A stretch of DNA of 64,000 bases from an uncultured Flavobacterium sp. (GCA_943912855.1 CALTVC010000009.1:1-64000); one strand, 5' to 3'. Counted from the stretch's first letter, positions 43,942 through 53,481 are shown. Notes: generated by a model not told the origin, from the letters alone. Numbers and translations: made by a program.

Positions 43942-44433
43942 TTAATGATTGCTTTTAGGTGTACAATGTGAACGAAGGAACCATGTTTTATGATCTTTAC
44001 TATTAAGCCAATCCCGGTAGCGTTTGCTAAATTCGTCCGTTCCCATTTTTAGAATTGCATCGAAATAGTATTCTATTAAGTTTGGGTTATTCTCACAAAA
44101 GGTTAGTGTGCAGTTTTGTATATGTGTGAGTGTTGCATATGGCATGTTTTCTCTGAGATCCCCTATGATAATAGCAATTTCACCTCGTGAAAGGTAACGT
44201 TCATTACAGTCAGAATATACTTTTGTTACCGTTTTATCATCGAAAAAATCAATAAGCATCACTAAGTCTTTGCGTTTAATTTTGCTTATTTCTGTTGAAA
44301 GTTCAGGGCAAATTAACCGCGAATTTTCTATTAGCGAAATTTTATCAATCAGTTTGGTAATGCTTACTCGATCCTGTGCCTTTAAATTTAAAAAACACAA
44401 AATAGTTAAGATAAGTAATAAGGACCTTTTCAT
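43942..44433 (-). CDS. Exported hypothetical protein
   Basis: A 163-residue protein with a signal peptide (residues 1-19, LNLKAQ), then a mostly helical, charged region with five cysteines (about residues 42, 76, 107, 112 and 156). No family is recognised. It follows trmD on the same strand after a 67-base gap with an inverted repeat. Confidence 0.7.
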   Translation of the reverse strand: MKRSLLLILTILCFLNLKAQDRVSITKLIDKISLIENSRLICPELSTEISKIKRKDLVMLIDFFDDKTVTKVYSDCNERYLSRGEIAIIIGDLRENMPYATLTHIQNCTLTFCENNPNLIEYYFDAILKMGTDEFSKRYRDWLNSKDHKTWFLRSHCTPKSNH

Positions 44434-44452
44434 AGTTGGTTAATATGATTTG

Positions 44453-44480
44453 ATTCGAATTTATGAAAGCAAATTCGAAT
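44453..44480. repeat. Perfect 10-base inverted repeat upstream of the exported hypothetical gene
   Basis: ATTCGAATTT (44453-44462) and AAATTCGAAT (44471-44480) with an 8-base loop and no T run. It could be an operator or a weak terminator of trmD. Confidence 0.6.
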
Positions 44481-44500
44481 TAGCAACCACAAACCATGAA

Positions 44501-45175
44501 CTATTCTAAAAGATCCGGCCTTCTGGTCTTTGTATGCTCATAGGCCATATCTTCACGCCATTTGTCAATATTTGCGAAATTTCCGCTTAGTAGTACATCA
44601 GGCACTTTCCAACCTTTATATTCAGCAGGGCGGGTGTAGACAGGAGGAGCAAGCAGATTGTCCTGGAAGCTATCAGTAAGAGCCGATGTTTCATTACTTA
44701 AAACACCCGGTATTAGGCGGATGATAGAATCGGCTACTACGGCGGCGGCAAGCTCACCACCCGAAAGCACAAAATCGCCAATCGAGATTTCTTTAGTAAT
44801 AAACTGGTCGCGCACACGTTGGTCTACGCCCTTGTAGTGTCCGCATAGTATGATGATATTTTCTAAAAGCGACATCTTATTGGCCATGCCCTGATTTAGT
44901 GTTTCGCCGTCGGGAGTCATGTAAATGACTTCATCATACTCACGCTCTGATTTCAGCTTACTAATGCACTTATCTATCGGTTCAATAGACATTACCATAC
45001 CCGCACCACCGCCAAACTGGTAGTCGTCTACGTTTTTGTGCTTGTTAGTGCTGTAGTCCCTAAGATTGTGCAGGTGTACCTCTACAATGCCTTTATCTAT
45101 GGCACGCTTAAGGATAGAAGCCTCAAATGGACTGCGAAGCAACTCAGGTAATACGGTAATGATATCTATGCGCAT
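44501..45175 (-). CDS. trmD: tRNA (guanine-N1)-methyltransferase
   Basis: A 224-residue SPOUT enzyme that methylates G37 of tRNA. Motifs: MRIDIITVLPELL at the start, the fixed YQFGGGAGMVMSIEPI, LCGHYKGVDQRV and SIGDFVLSGGELAA in the trefoil knot that binds SAM. Complete and of normal length. A TATCTTTG -7 box lies at 45227-45234. It is not next to rplS or rimM as in many bacteria. Confidence 0.97.
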   Translation of the reverse strand: MRIDIITVLPELLRSPFEASILKRAIDKGIVEVHLHNLRDYSTNKHKNVDDYQFGGGAGMVMSIEPIDKCISKLKSEREYDEVIYMTPDGETLNQGMANKMSLLENIIILCGHYKGVDQRVRDQFITKEISIGDFVLSGGELAAAVVADSIIRLIPGVLSNETSALTDSFQDNLLAPPVYTRPAEYKGWKVPDVLLSGNFANIDKWREDMAYEHTKTRRPDLLE

Positions 45176-45316
45176 TTTTTTAATGTAGCAATAAATTAAT
45201 TGATCAATGTAGCAATTTCAGGAGGGCAAAGATACCGAGTAATTTAATGATTTGAAAATCTAAACACTCAGTCTTTTACGAATAACCAAATAACCGTATT
45301 ACCGCATAACCTAAAA

Positions 45317-45766
45317 TTATACCCCAAACTGCTTTAAATGGTGGTCTAGGTGTTTCCATTGCAGTATATCCCACTCGTGCGGAGTTAGATTACCCATAAG
45401 CGGATGGCGGTGTTGTTTAATACTAGCATGCCCTTCTGTCGCAAAAGTGGCTACAATGTCTTTTAGCTGTTGCTTTGCGGTTTCAAAATCGGGTTCGTGC
45501 GTTATGTTGAATTCTTTTATAGTGCTTAGGTCGCGCCTGAAGGGTTGCTTACTGTGCAGGACTTGTTTGTATCGTTTTTTAAGGAAATAACTCTTCCAAT
45601 GCGGTTTTATGTGTAGCGTACCAAAGCATACTTTTATAGGTTGCTGGCAGTGTTCCAGCATTTGGCTTACAGTCATTTTTCCCCATAAAGACAGTTTAAT
45701 GGGAGTTAGATTGTCTATGCGGTCTAATATATTTTGATTCCCTTTCGGGGTGTAAAGGCTTTCCAT
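45317..45766 (-). CDS. DUF1569 / DinB-like protein
   Basis: A 149-residue protein with the pattern of DUF1569 (DinB-like four-helix fold): LWGKMTVSQMLEHCQQPI near residue 30, where the histidine is a usual metal ligand, and GNLTPHEWDILQWKHLDHHLKQFG at the end with more His. Metal-dependent function is unknown. Confidence 0.8.
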   Translation of the reverse strand: MESLYTPKGNQNILDRIDNLTPIKLSLWGKMTVSQMLEHCQQPIKVCFGTLHIKPHWKSYFLKKRYKQVLHSKQPFRRDLSTIKEFNITHEPDFETAKQQLKDIVATFATEGHASIKQHRHPLMGNLTPHEWDILQWKHLDHHLKQFGV

Positions 45767-45914
45767 TGGTGCGGTGTTTATTTTCTACGTCAAAATTATA
45801 AATATTCCCCGTTCATTTAACACGAATAATTACGCTGAAAGAACCTTTTTATTATTTTTCTGATGAATTGAATTGGTCATTTTTTTAAGATTGTTCGAAA
45901 TGCAGTATTACAAC

Positions 45915-45946
45915 TTTGTTATGACTACGCAGTAGGAATAAATTTG
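45915..45946 (+). promoter_or_regulatory. Promoter of the cyclophilin-FKBP gene
   Basis: TTTG (45915-45918), 20-base spacer, perfect TAAATTTG (45939-45946). A second perfect box, TAACTTTG, abuts it at 45947-45954 but lacks a -33 TTG at the right distance. Confidence 0.75.
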
Positions 45947-45981
45947 TAACTTTGCACCTTTAAAATAACGATACAAAAACA

Positions 45982-46914
45982 ATGGAAAACGGTATTTACG
46001 CAAAATTTCATACTACACAAGGCGCTATCCTTGTGAAGCTTACGTACGACCTTACCCCGGGCACTGTGGGCAACTTTGTAGGCCTTGCCGAGGGTAACCT
46101 TGATAACGACGCCAAGCCTATGGGCAAACCATATTATGACGGACTGGTATTTCACCGTGTTATCTCAGACTTTATGATTCAGGGCGGATGCCCACTTGGT
46201 AAAGGTACAGGCGGACCTGGTTATCAGTTTGATGACGAGTTTCACCCAAGTCTTAAGCACGATGCTCCGGGTGTACTAAGTATGGCAAATGCAGGACCTG
46301 GTTCTAACGGTTCTCAGTTCTTCATTACGCACGTGGCTACTCCATGGTTAGATAACAAGCACACTGTGTTTGGTAATGTAGTTGAAGGTCAGGATGTAGT
46401 AGACGCTATACAACAAGGTGATAAAATAGAGCAACTTGAAATTATTCGCGTAGGCGAAGAAGCTCAAAAATGGAATGCTATTGAAGCCTTTCGTACTTTT
46501 GAAGGTTCGCGCGAAAAACGCATTGCTGAGCAAAAACGTCTTGCCGACGAAGCTCTTGAAAAAATTGCAGCAGGTTTTGATAAAACTGAAAGCGGTCTTC
46601 GTTACAAGATAATCCAGAAAGGTGACGGTAAAAAAGCTGAAAAAGGTAAAAAAGTATCTGTTCATTACAAAGGTGCTCTTGAGAACGGACAGGAGTTTGA
46701 CTCGTCTTACAAGCGCAAGCAACCTATTGAATTCCCTCTTGGTCAAGGCCATGTAATTGAAGGATGGGACGAAGGTATTGCCCTGCTTCAGGTAGGTGAC
46801 AAAGCACGTTTTGTTATCCCTTCACACCTTGGTTACGGTTCTCGTGGTGCAGGTGGCGTTATTCCTCCGGATGCTACGCTTATCTTTGACGTAGAACTTA
46901 TGGATGTGAAATAG
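45982..46914 (+). CDS. Cyclophilin-FKBP fusion peptidyl-prolyl isomerase
   Basis: A 310-residue cytoplasmic protein with two isomerase families in one chain. Residues 1-158 are a cyclophilin (VFHRVISDFMIQGG with Arg59, GSNGSQFFIT, HTVFGNVVEGQDVV). A charged helical linker follows (160-200). Residues 205-310 are an FKBP domain (VSVHYKGALENGQEFDSSY, GHVIEGWDEGIALLQVGDKARFVIP, LGYGSRGAGGVIPP). It has no signal peptide, so it acts in the cytoplasm on folding. Such dual immunophilins are known in only some bacteria and protists. Confidence 0.95.
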   Translation: MENGIYAKFHTTQGAILVKLTYDLTPGTVGNFVGLAEGNLDNDAKPMGKPYYDGLVFHRVISDFMIQGGCPLGKGTGGPGYQFDDEFHPSLKHDAPGVLSMANAGPGSNGSQFFITHVATPWLDNKHTVFGNVVEGQDVVDAIQQGDKIEQLEIIRVGEEAQKWNAIEAFRTFEGSREKRIAEQKRLADEALEKIAAGFDKTESGLRYKIIQKGDGKKAEKGKKVSVHYKGALENGQEFDSSYKRKQPIEFPLGQGHVIEGWDEGIALLQVGDKARFVIPSHLGYGSRGAGGVIPPDATLIFDVELMDVK

Positions 46915-46937
46915 TACTAAGATTTAAGTATTAAGAT

Positions 46938-46972
46938 AAAAGGCTACCGGAAACGGTGGCCTTTACTTTTTT
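46938..46972 (+). terminator. Terminator after the PPIase gene
   Basis: AAAGGC-ACCG/CGGT-GCCTTT stem followed by ACTTTTTT. Confidence 0.8.
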
Positions 46973-46987
46973 AGCAGGAATAGCTGT

Positions 46988-48511
46988 TTATTGTTCCCAG
47001 CGTTTTTTCTCGTTATTAATATCCTGCTGTAGTATAGCATTTATATCTGCTTTAGCACCTTTTAAAATGTAAACTCTTGTGCCGTTTTCACGAGCCAAAG
47101 GATTGTTTAGATGCCCAAATAAACGAACCGCCTCAAACAATGGTTGCTCTTTTTTGCGTTCAGGGTCATCATCATTTGCATCCTGAACCAGGATTATATT
47201 AGTGTATTTTTTGCTAAGGTCAATCCAGTTTACATAATCGGCATTCATGGTTACGGCTTGTAAACCGGGTATTGATGTGTAATAGTTAATAGCCCCTGCC
47301 TGTCCGTAATTGTCGCAGAGTACCAGTGTATTTCCCGTAGCTGAAACTTCATTATACGCTTTATCGGCTAATCTTGTAATCGCTTTCCACCCCAGCATGT
47401 CGGCAAAATCCTGTGGCATATTGTGTTCTTTGCCGTCTTCCCAACGTGATGTCCCTTTGAATTCTTTTATAACCTGAGCCATTTCTTTTGGCGGATATAT
47501 AGGGAACGCTACCATAGCCATAGGAATAAATAATAATATAGGTAGGGCGACTAATACAGGCTTCAGGAAGCGTTTTTTTCCGGTTTGTAATAACTCTTCA
47601 AGGTAGACAGCACCAAATGCGATATAAACAGGATATAAGCCTATGGCGTAATACCCTTTGGCTTTTAGCCCAATGAAAATTCCTAATGTTATAAAAAAGG
47701 AAACGAAGAATACCCTGTATTTTTTAAATGGTACATAAAGCAAAAAACTTATAAGTGCTGCTAGTATCACAAAAAATGAACCGATGAAAAACAGTAATTG
47801 CTCTTTTATAAAATCGACACGATTTACATTTACAAGTTGGGTTTCACTAAGTTCCTGCATGTGGTGCAGTACCGGCCAGTTGTTTTCGTATTGCCAATAC
47901 AGGTTGGGTGAAATGATTATGAGCGCCAATACACCTGCGGCATAAAAATGCCCGTTGTTTAGTATGCGGCTGTTTCGTGTGAAAAGAAGTGCAGGGAAAA
48001 TTCCGGCTATAAGGAATACGATGTTGTATTTATTAAGAAACCCTATGCCAAAACCTATAGCCATTATATATAGCCAACGATTCTGATTGGTATTGATGTG
48101 CCTGATTAAAGCGTAGCATAGAAATGTCCAGGCGAGTACATCAAAAGAATTCGGTTGAAATAGCAGATTAATGCGGGTTAATGCGCTAAAAATAAGTGCT
48201 GTTGTTGCGAGTAATTGCGCATAAATCCCCCCTTTGAGTTCTTTTATCGTATTCCAGACAATAATGATGGTAACCGCGCCAAACAGTGCAGGGAAGAACC
48301 GTATCCAAAATACATCATTCCCCAATAACCAAATGAGATATGAAAACCAGGATGTTACAGGTGGTACAGATAAATAACCCCATGCAAGATGATGCGCCTG
48401 ATCCAGATGCAGGTATTCGTCGCGTTGAAGGTCATAATCAGGGTGAAAGAGGAGAAACTGTACTACTATTTTTAATATTACAAACAACAACAGTAGTACA
48501 GTATTTCTCAT
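46988..48511 (-). CDS. GT39/ArnT-like membrane glycosyltransferase
   Basis: A 507-residue protein with about eleven membrane helices in the first 370 residues and a soluble C-terminal domain. The first loop has DLQRDEYLHLDQAHHLAWGY, with the D-E acidic pair that marks GT-C (PMT_2/ArnT) enzymes using lipid-phosphate sugars. The C-terminal domain is periplasmic. Acceptor and sugar are unknown. It starts 9 bases after thrC on the same strand, so it is read from the thr promoter unless it has its own. Confidence 0.88.
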   Translation of the reverse strand: MRNTVLLLLFVILKIVVQFLLFHPDYDLQRDEYLHLDQAHHLAWGYLSVPPVTSWFSYLIWLLGNDVFWIRFFPALFGAVTIIIVWNTIKELKGGIYAQLLATTALIFSALTRINLLFQPNSFDVLAWTFLCYALIRHINTNQNRWLYIMAIGFGIGFLNKYNIVFLIAGIFPALLFTRNSRILNNGHFYAAGVLALIIISPNLYWQYENNWPVLHHMQELSETQLVNVNRVDFIKEQLLFFIGSFFVILAALISFLLYVPFKKYRVFFVSFFITLGIFIGLKAKGYYAIGLYPVYIAFGAVYLEELLQTGKKRFLKPVLVALPILLFIPMAMVAFPIYPPKEMAQVIKEFKGTSRWEDGKEHNMPQDFADMLGWKAITRLADKAYNEVSATGNTLVLCDNYGQAGAINYYTSIPGLQAVTMNADYVNWIDLSKKYTNIILVQDANDDDPERKKEQPLFEAVRLFGHLNNPLARENGTRVYILKGAKADINAILQQDINNEKKRWEQ

Positions 48512-48520
48512 AGTAAGGTT

Positions 48521-49813
48521 TTATTGGTGCTTTAAAAAATCTTTCAGCTCGTTGTATGTACTGATTTTGGTGGCTTTCTTTTCGCCATTCAATACCGCCT
48601 GAATTTGTTCCGGAATAGGAATCTCTATTTTCAGGTTGTTTACAATGCTGTCTGCAAATTTAACAGGATGTGCGGTTTCTAAAAATATTCCTGTTAAATT
48701 TTCTTTGCCTTTTAAATATTTTTTGAGTCCAAGGTAACCCACAGCACCATGCGGGTCGCACAGGTACTCATCTTCGGTGTATACTTTTTGCATGGCAACA
48801 ACGGTTTCCGCATCGGTAAACGAGTAGGAGGTAAGTTCACCATCTAGTACCCCAAACTCCTTACCGAACAATTCCAGTATGCGTACAAAGTTGCTTGGAT
48901 TGCTTACATCCATAGCATTGCTTAGGGTTTCTACAGTTGGTTTTGGCTCGTATTGTTGAGAATCCATAAACCTCGGTACAGTGTCATTCACGTTTGTAGA
49001 AGCCACAAAGTGGGCAATGGGCAACCCGATTTTCTTCGCCATCATGCCTGCGCAAATGTTCCCGAAGTTACCGCTCGGTACACTTACTACAAGTGGTTTA
49101 CCAAGTTTCTTCAGCTCTTTGTAAGCAATGAAGTAGTAAAACATTTGCGGTAACCAGCGCGCGACATTTATAGAATTTGCCGATGTAAGGCTTACGTCTT
49201 TAAGTTCCTCATCAAGGAACGCCTGCTTAACCATATCCTGACAATCGTCAAAGGTGCCATTAACTTCAAGCGCTTTTATGTTTTGTCCGAGGGTGGTAAG
49301 TTGCTTTTCCTGAACGTCGCTCACTTTGCCGCTTGGGTATAGTATAACCACATCAATGCCATCTACGTCCAGAAAACCATTTGCTACAGCGCCGCCGGTA
49401 TCGCCGGAAGTAGCTACAAGTATGGTGATTTTTTTGCCCTCACCCTGTGTAAAGTAATTCAGGCAACGCGACATAAAGCGTGCACCTACATCTTTAAACG
49501 CCATAGTGGGCCCGTGGAATAACTCAAGTGAAAATACGCCTTCTTCCACCTGCACCACAGGGAATGGAAAAGCAAGAGTTTCGGCTACAATTTGTCGTAG
49601 TTTATCTTCGGGTATTTCGTCGCCTACAAACGGCGCTATGGCACGGTAGGCGATTTCTTCATAGCTGTAGTTTTCTATGTTTGCTATAAAATCAGCATCA
49701 AGTTGTGGTATGCTTTCCGGGAAATACAGCCCTTTATCTTTGGCTATGCCGGTTATAGCTGCTTCTTTAAAGCTGGTTTGTATATCGGGGTTATTTAAGC
49801 TATAGTATTTCAT
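48521..49813 (-). CDS. thrC: Threonine synthase
   Basis: A 430-residue PLP enzyme that makes threonine from O-phosphohomoserine. PLP Lys107 is in FHGPTMAFKDVGARF; VATSGDTGGAVANGF and SANSINVARWLPQ bind phosphate and substrate; SVPSGNFGNICAG binds the PLP phosphate. Its ATG shares one base with the thrB stop codon (TAATG), so translation is coupled. Confidence 0.97.
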   Translation of the reverse strand: MKYYSLNNPDIQTSFKEAAITGIAKDKGLYFPESIPQLDADFIANIENYSYEEIAYRAIAPFVGDEIPEDKLRQIVAETLAFPFPVVQVEEGVFSLELFHGPTMAFKDVGARFMSRCLNYFTQGEGKKITILVATSGDTGGAVANGFLDVDGIDVVILYPSGKVSDVQEKQLTTLGQNIKALEVNGTFDDCQDMVKQAFLDEELKDVSLTSANSINVARWLPQMFYYFIAYKELKKLGKPLVVSVPSGNFGNICAGMMAKKIGLPIAHFVASTNVNDTVPRFMDSQQYEPKPTVETLSNAMDVSNPSNFVRILELFGKEFGVLDGELTSYSFTDAETVVAMQKVYTEDEYLCDPHGAVGYLGLKKYLKGKENLTGIFLETAHPVKFADSIVNNLKIEIPIPEQIQAVLNGEKKATKISTYNELKDFLKHQ

Positions 49814-50733
49814 TATAATATCTTTATTCCTGTTGGATTTATTCCTGATACATGCACCTCAAACGGTACGTTGATTTCTTCTAAAACTACTTTCATTGCT
49901 TGGGCTGCTTTCTCCGCATTTTCTTTGCCTTTGCTCAATGCGAATACTGATGGCCCCGAACCTGAAATCCCTCCGCCCAAAGCACCTGCGGCAATTGCTG
50001 CAGCCTTTAGTTCGGCAAATTTAGGTATAAGGATACTGCGTACGGGTTCTACGAGTTCGTCGTGCAGGCTACGGCCTATGAGGTCGTAATCTTCAGTATA
50101 TAGTCCGCTAATGAGTCCTGCTATGTTACCGCATTGTATGGTGGCTTTTTTCAGGCTGATGTTTTCACGCAGTACAGAGCGCGCATCTTTTGTTTTTAAT
50201 TCTATCTGCGGATGGATAACCGTAGTATATAACTCAGACGGAGCTTTTATGGCAATGATATCCAGAGGCTCGTAGCTGCGTACCAATGTAAATCCGCCTA
50301 ATAGGGCAGGGGCTACATTATCGGCATGGGCACTGCCACTGGCAAGTTTTTCGCCCTGCATGGCATGGAAAACCAGCTCTTTTGTGCTAAGCGGATTTCC
50401 GAGTAAATGGTTAATACCAAATACCGCGCCCGCAGCACTAGCCGCACTGCTACCTATGCCACTGCCTGCTTTTATCTTTTTTGTGATGCTTATCTCAAAA
50501 CCACAATCAGGTTGTAAGGCTTCTATGAGCGAAAGCGCCGCTACACCGGCCACGTTCTTTTCGGTTTCCAAAGGCAAATCAGCACCGATGATTTCAGTGA
50601 TGCGGATGCCTTTTTCCGCCGATTTACGTATGGTCATTTCATCGCCGGTACTATCCAGGCAAAGCCCCAACACATCAAATCCACATGATACGTTGGCAAT
50701 GGTAGCCGGGCAAAATAATTTTATCTCCTCCAT
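49813..50733 (-). CDS. thrB: Homoserine kinase
   Basis: A 306-residue GHMP kinase that phosphorylates homoserine. The P-loop GSGIGSSAAS is at 90-99; the N terminus LFCPATIANVSCGFDVLGLCLD and GGGISGSGPSVFAL near the end are family signatures. The frame extends to GTG 50757, but ATG 50733 fits the family start. Middle gene of the thr operon. Confidence 0.96.
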   Translation of the reverse strand: MEEIKLFCPATIANVSCGFDVLGLCLDSTGDEMTIRKSAEKGIRITEIIGADLPLETEKNVAGVAALSLIEALQPDCGFEISITKKIKAGSGIGSSAASAAGAVFGINHLLGNPLSTKELVFHAMQGEKLASGSAHADNVAPALLGGFTLVRSYEPLDIIAIKAPSELYTTVIHPQIELKTKDARSVLRENISLKKATIQCGNIAGLISGLYTEDYDLIGRSLHDELVEPVRSILIPKFAELKAAAIAAGALGGGISGSGPSVFALSKGKENAEKAAQAMKVVLEEINVPFEVHVSGINPTGIKIL

Positions 50734-50785
50734 ATTTTTTTCTGACACTAATTTCACAAATCAGTACTAACATAAATTATTGTTG

Positions 50786-50818
50786 AATTTGTGAACATTC
50801 GTGTAATTCGTGTCTAAA
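50786..50818 (+). repeat. 33-base dispersed repeat, copy 2
   Basis: Matches 35375-35407 at 29 of 33 bases, with the core GTGTAATTCGTG. It lies in the thrA-thrB gap, so it is transcribed with the operon. Confidence 0.75.
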
Positions 50819-50822
50819 ACAA

Positions 50823-53273
50823 TTACCTGTTTCCTATCCTGATTACATCTGCAAAAATACCCGAAGCAGTTACATCGGCTCCTGCGCCTGCACCTTTTAT
50901 GATAAGTGGCTGGTCGGCATAGCGGTCGGTGTAGAATAATACAATGTTATCTTTACCCTCCAGGTTATAGAACGGATGCGACTGTGGTATAAATTGCAGC
51001 CCAACATTCGCTTTACCGTTTTCAAACGAAGCTACAAACTTCAGGCGATCGCCATTGTCGGCTGCCTTTTTGTACAAGGCATTAAAATGGTCGGCATTTT
51101 TTTCAAGCGAAACCAAAAAGTCATCGTTATTGTTGGTAGCCATACATTCATCCGGAAGGAATGAAATCGTAGCTATATTGTCAATTTCCATTTCGTAACC
51201 ACTTTCGCGGATAAGGATAACCAACTTGCGTTTCACATCTACGCCACTAAGGTCAATTTTTGGGTCGGGTTCGGTGTAGCCTTCTACCATAGCCTGTTTT
51301 ACCACATCGCGGAAAGCTGTACTATCATTAAAATTATTGAAAATGAAGTTAAGGCTGCCACTTAGCACCGCCTGAATTTTATGAACACGGTCGCCACTGG
51401 CTATCAGGTTTTTCAGGGTATCAATTATTGGTAATCCCGCGCCTACATTGGTTTCAAACAAGAACGGAGCGTTGTACTGCCTGCTCAGGTTTTTCAGGTA
51501 TTTGTAGTTTGAGAATTCAGATGAACACGCTACTTTATTACATGTAACCACACCAATACTGTTTTTCAGGTATTGCGCGTAGGTTGCGGCCACCTCATGG
51601 CTGGCGGTGTTGTCTACAAAAATACTGTTGCGCAGGTTAAGCGCTTTTATCTTATGTACAAAGCCATCAAAATTGCTTGGTTCTCCTTGTGGGAGTAATG
51701 CTTTCCAGTTATCCAGGTCAATGCCTTCCTCATCAAAATACATAGTGCGTGAATTGGCAAGCCCGGCTATACGCACGTTAATGTGTAGGTTGTTGCGCAG
51801 GTATTGTGCCTGTTTTTGTATCTGGTCTATAAATTTTTCGCCTACATTACCTACACCCATAACAAACAGGTTTAGCTGTACGGTGGCATCTTCAAAGAAA
51901 GTTTCGTGCAGAGTGTTAAGTGCTTTCTTAACATCTTTACTGTCTATAACTGCAGAAATGTTACGCTCACTGGCACCCTGTGCTATTGCCCTTATGTTGA
52001 TGTTGTTTTTGCCCAATGAGCTAAACATACGCCCGCTAAGTCCCTGGTGGTTCTTCATGTTTTCGCCCACCACGGCTATAATGCTCAGCCCGTTTTCTAT
52101 AATGGCAGGGTATATTTTCCCCTGTTGAATTTCAAATCCAAATTCGGCGTTGATAGCAGCTTCGGCTTTAGCAGCTTCACTGTCTGCTATGCCAAGGCAT
52201 ATTGAATGCTCAGACGATGCCTGTGTAATGAAGATTACACTTACGTTTTCCTTACTGATTACGTCAAACAAACGTTTTGAGAAGCCTGCCACACCCACCA
52301 TACCGGGCCCCTCAAGTGTAATCAGTGTAGTGTTATCTACGTTACTGATACCACGGATAGGGTTGTCGCTTTTTACCTCCGGAACCTTGCTTACTACGCT
52401 GCCGTGTGCTTCAGGTTCAAAAGTGTTTTTTATATGCAGGGTAATGTCTTTGTTCAGTATCGGCTGAATGGTAGGGGCGTAGAGTACTTTGGCGCCAAAA
52501 TGCGAAAGTTCCATAGCCTCCTCAAACGTAATGTATGGTATTGGTTCTGCCTGTTTTACCAGTTTAGGGTTGGCGGTGTAAATACCGTTTACATCGGTCC
52601 ATATTTCCAGGGAAGGCACTTCCAGCGCGGCAGCTATAATCGCTGCGGTGTAGTCAGAGCCGCCACGACCAAGGGTGGTAGTATGTCCGTCTGCCGATTT
52701 TGCTATAAAGCCCGGCATAACGGTTATTTTTTTCTCACTGCGTTCAAAATAATCGAATATCAGTTTGTTGGTAGCATCAAAATCTACCGATGCCTTACCG
52801 AAACGGCTGTTAGTTTGTATCAGTTCACGGCTGTCAGCAAGGGCAGCGTCTTCACCCTGTGCTTTAAGAGCTTCAGATATTATATATGATGAAAGCATTT
52901 CGCCAAACGATACAATAAGGTCTTTTGTACGTTCAGAAAGCTCACCCAATAGTGAGCAACCGTCTAATAACGTTTCAAGGCGGTTCAGCTCACGTTTTAC
53001 GTGGCTTAGTACCGCGCTTTGCCCTGCTACCGGGATAAGTTTTTTAACCGTATCAAGATGGCGGGTTTCTATACTTTGTACAATTTCTTTATAGGTATCC
53101 TGTTTTTCAGAGGCTAGTGTGGCAGCATTCAGTAGCAGGTCGGTTACGCCACCAAGTGCAGAAACCACTACGATTACAGGTTCTTTTTCGCTTTTTTGTT
53201 TTGTGATATTTATAGAGCGCTGTATGTTTTGCGCATTGGCTACAGAAGTTCCGCCAAACTTAATAACATTCAT
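50823..53273 (-). CDS. thrA: Bifunctional aspartokinase/homoserine dehydrogenase I
   Basis: An 816-residue two-enzyme protein for the first and third steps from aspartate to threonine. Aspartokinase: KFGGTSVANA at the start and GRGGSDYTAAIIAAAL. Two ACT regulatory domains lie in the middle (about 310-455, with FSSLGKNNINIRAIAQGASERNIS). Homoserine dehydrogenase: LFVMGVGNVGEKFID (Rossmann loop), NKVACSSEFSNYKYL, and KIDLSGVDVKRKLVILIRESG. Threonine feedback is expected through the ACT part. First structural gene of the thr operon, preceded by a leader peptide. Confidence 0.97.
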   Translation of the reverse strand: MNVIKFGGTSVANAQNIQRSINITKQKSEKEPVIVVVSALGGVTDLLLNAATLASEKQDTYKEIVQSIETRHLDTVKKLIPVAGQSAVLSHVKRELNRLETLLDGCSLLGELSERTKDLIVSFGEMLSSYIISEALKAQGEDAALADSRELIQTNSRFGKASVDFDATNKLIFDYFERSEKKITVMPGFIAKSADGHTTTLGRGGSDYTAAIIAAALEVPSLEIWTDVNGIYTANPKLVKQAEPIPYITFEEAMELSHFGAKVLYAPTIQPILNKDITLHIKNTFEPEAHGSVVSKVPEVKSDNPIRGISNVDNTTLITLEGPGMVGVAGFSKRLFDVISKENVSVIFITQASSEHSICLGIADSEAAKAEAAINAEFGFEIQQGKIYPAIIENGLSIIAVVGENMKNHQGLSGRMFSSLGKNNINIRAIAQGASERNISAVIDSKDVKKALNTLHETFFEDATVQLNLFVMGVGNVGEKFIDQIQKQAQYLRNNLHINVRIAGLANSRTMYFDEEGIDLDNWKALLPQGEPSNFDGFVHKIKALNLRNSIFVDNTASHEVAATYAQYLKNSIGVVTCNKVACSSEFSNYKYLKNLSRQYNAPFLFETNVGAGLPIIDTLKNLIASGDRVHKIQAVLSGSLNFIFNNFNDSTAFRDVVKQAMVEGYTEPDPKIDLSGVDVKRKLVILIRESGYEMEIDNIATISFLPDECMATNNNDDFLVSLEKNADHFNALYKKAADNGDRLKFVASFENGKANVGLQFIPQSHPFYNLEGKDNIVLFYTDRYADQPLIIKGAGAGADVTASGIFADVIRIGNR

Positions 53274-53322
53274 TACTGAAATGATTTACGGTAAATATAT
53301 GGATTTAAACAAGGTGTATTGC

Positions 53323-53438
53323 GTTATTTCCTTTCGAAAATAACCCTTAACGTGGCTATATGTAAATGATTATACCCCGCACGGGGTGGTTGTGGTGCCG
53401 GTAATAATGCCAATGCCATAAGCCCAAGAAGATTGGGC
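53323..53438 (-). promoter_or_regulatory. Candidate attenuation region of the thr operon
   Basis: Three stems are visible on the minus-strand RNA: GCCCAA/TTGGGC in the leader (53422-53438), ACCCCG/CGGGGT at its end (53374-53387) and GTTATTT/AAATAAC between leader and thrA (53323-53344). Ribosome stalling at the Thr/Ile codons could change their pairing. No GC-rich stem with a U run is present, so a classic terminator is not seen and the mechanism is open. Confidence 0.5.
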
Positions 53439-53474
53439 AGCTGTAGTTAAATATTTGTTGGCTTTGGTATTCAT
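53370..53474 (-). CDS. thrL: thr operon leader peptide
   Basis: A 34-codon frame in front of thrA, starting MNTKANKYLTTAAQ and holding the stretch IGIITGTTTT near its end, with 8 Thr and 3 Ile codons, 6 of the Thr in the second half or adjoining it. Thr/Ile-rich leader peptides control the thr operon by sensing charged tRNA in other bacteria. The frame ends 97 bases before thrA. The predicted transcription start is within a few bases of its ATG, so it would be translated as a leaderless message. Confidence 0.8.
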   Translation of the reverse strand: MNTKANKYLTTAAQSSWAYGIGIITGTTTTPCGV

Positions 53475-53481
53475 ATACCTA

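Noticed and set aside
52404..52889. A 161-codon plus-strand frame over thrA
   Set aside because: Antisense to a well supported gene, with no family-like motif.
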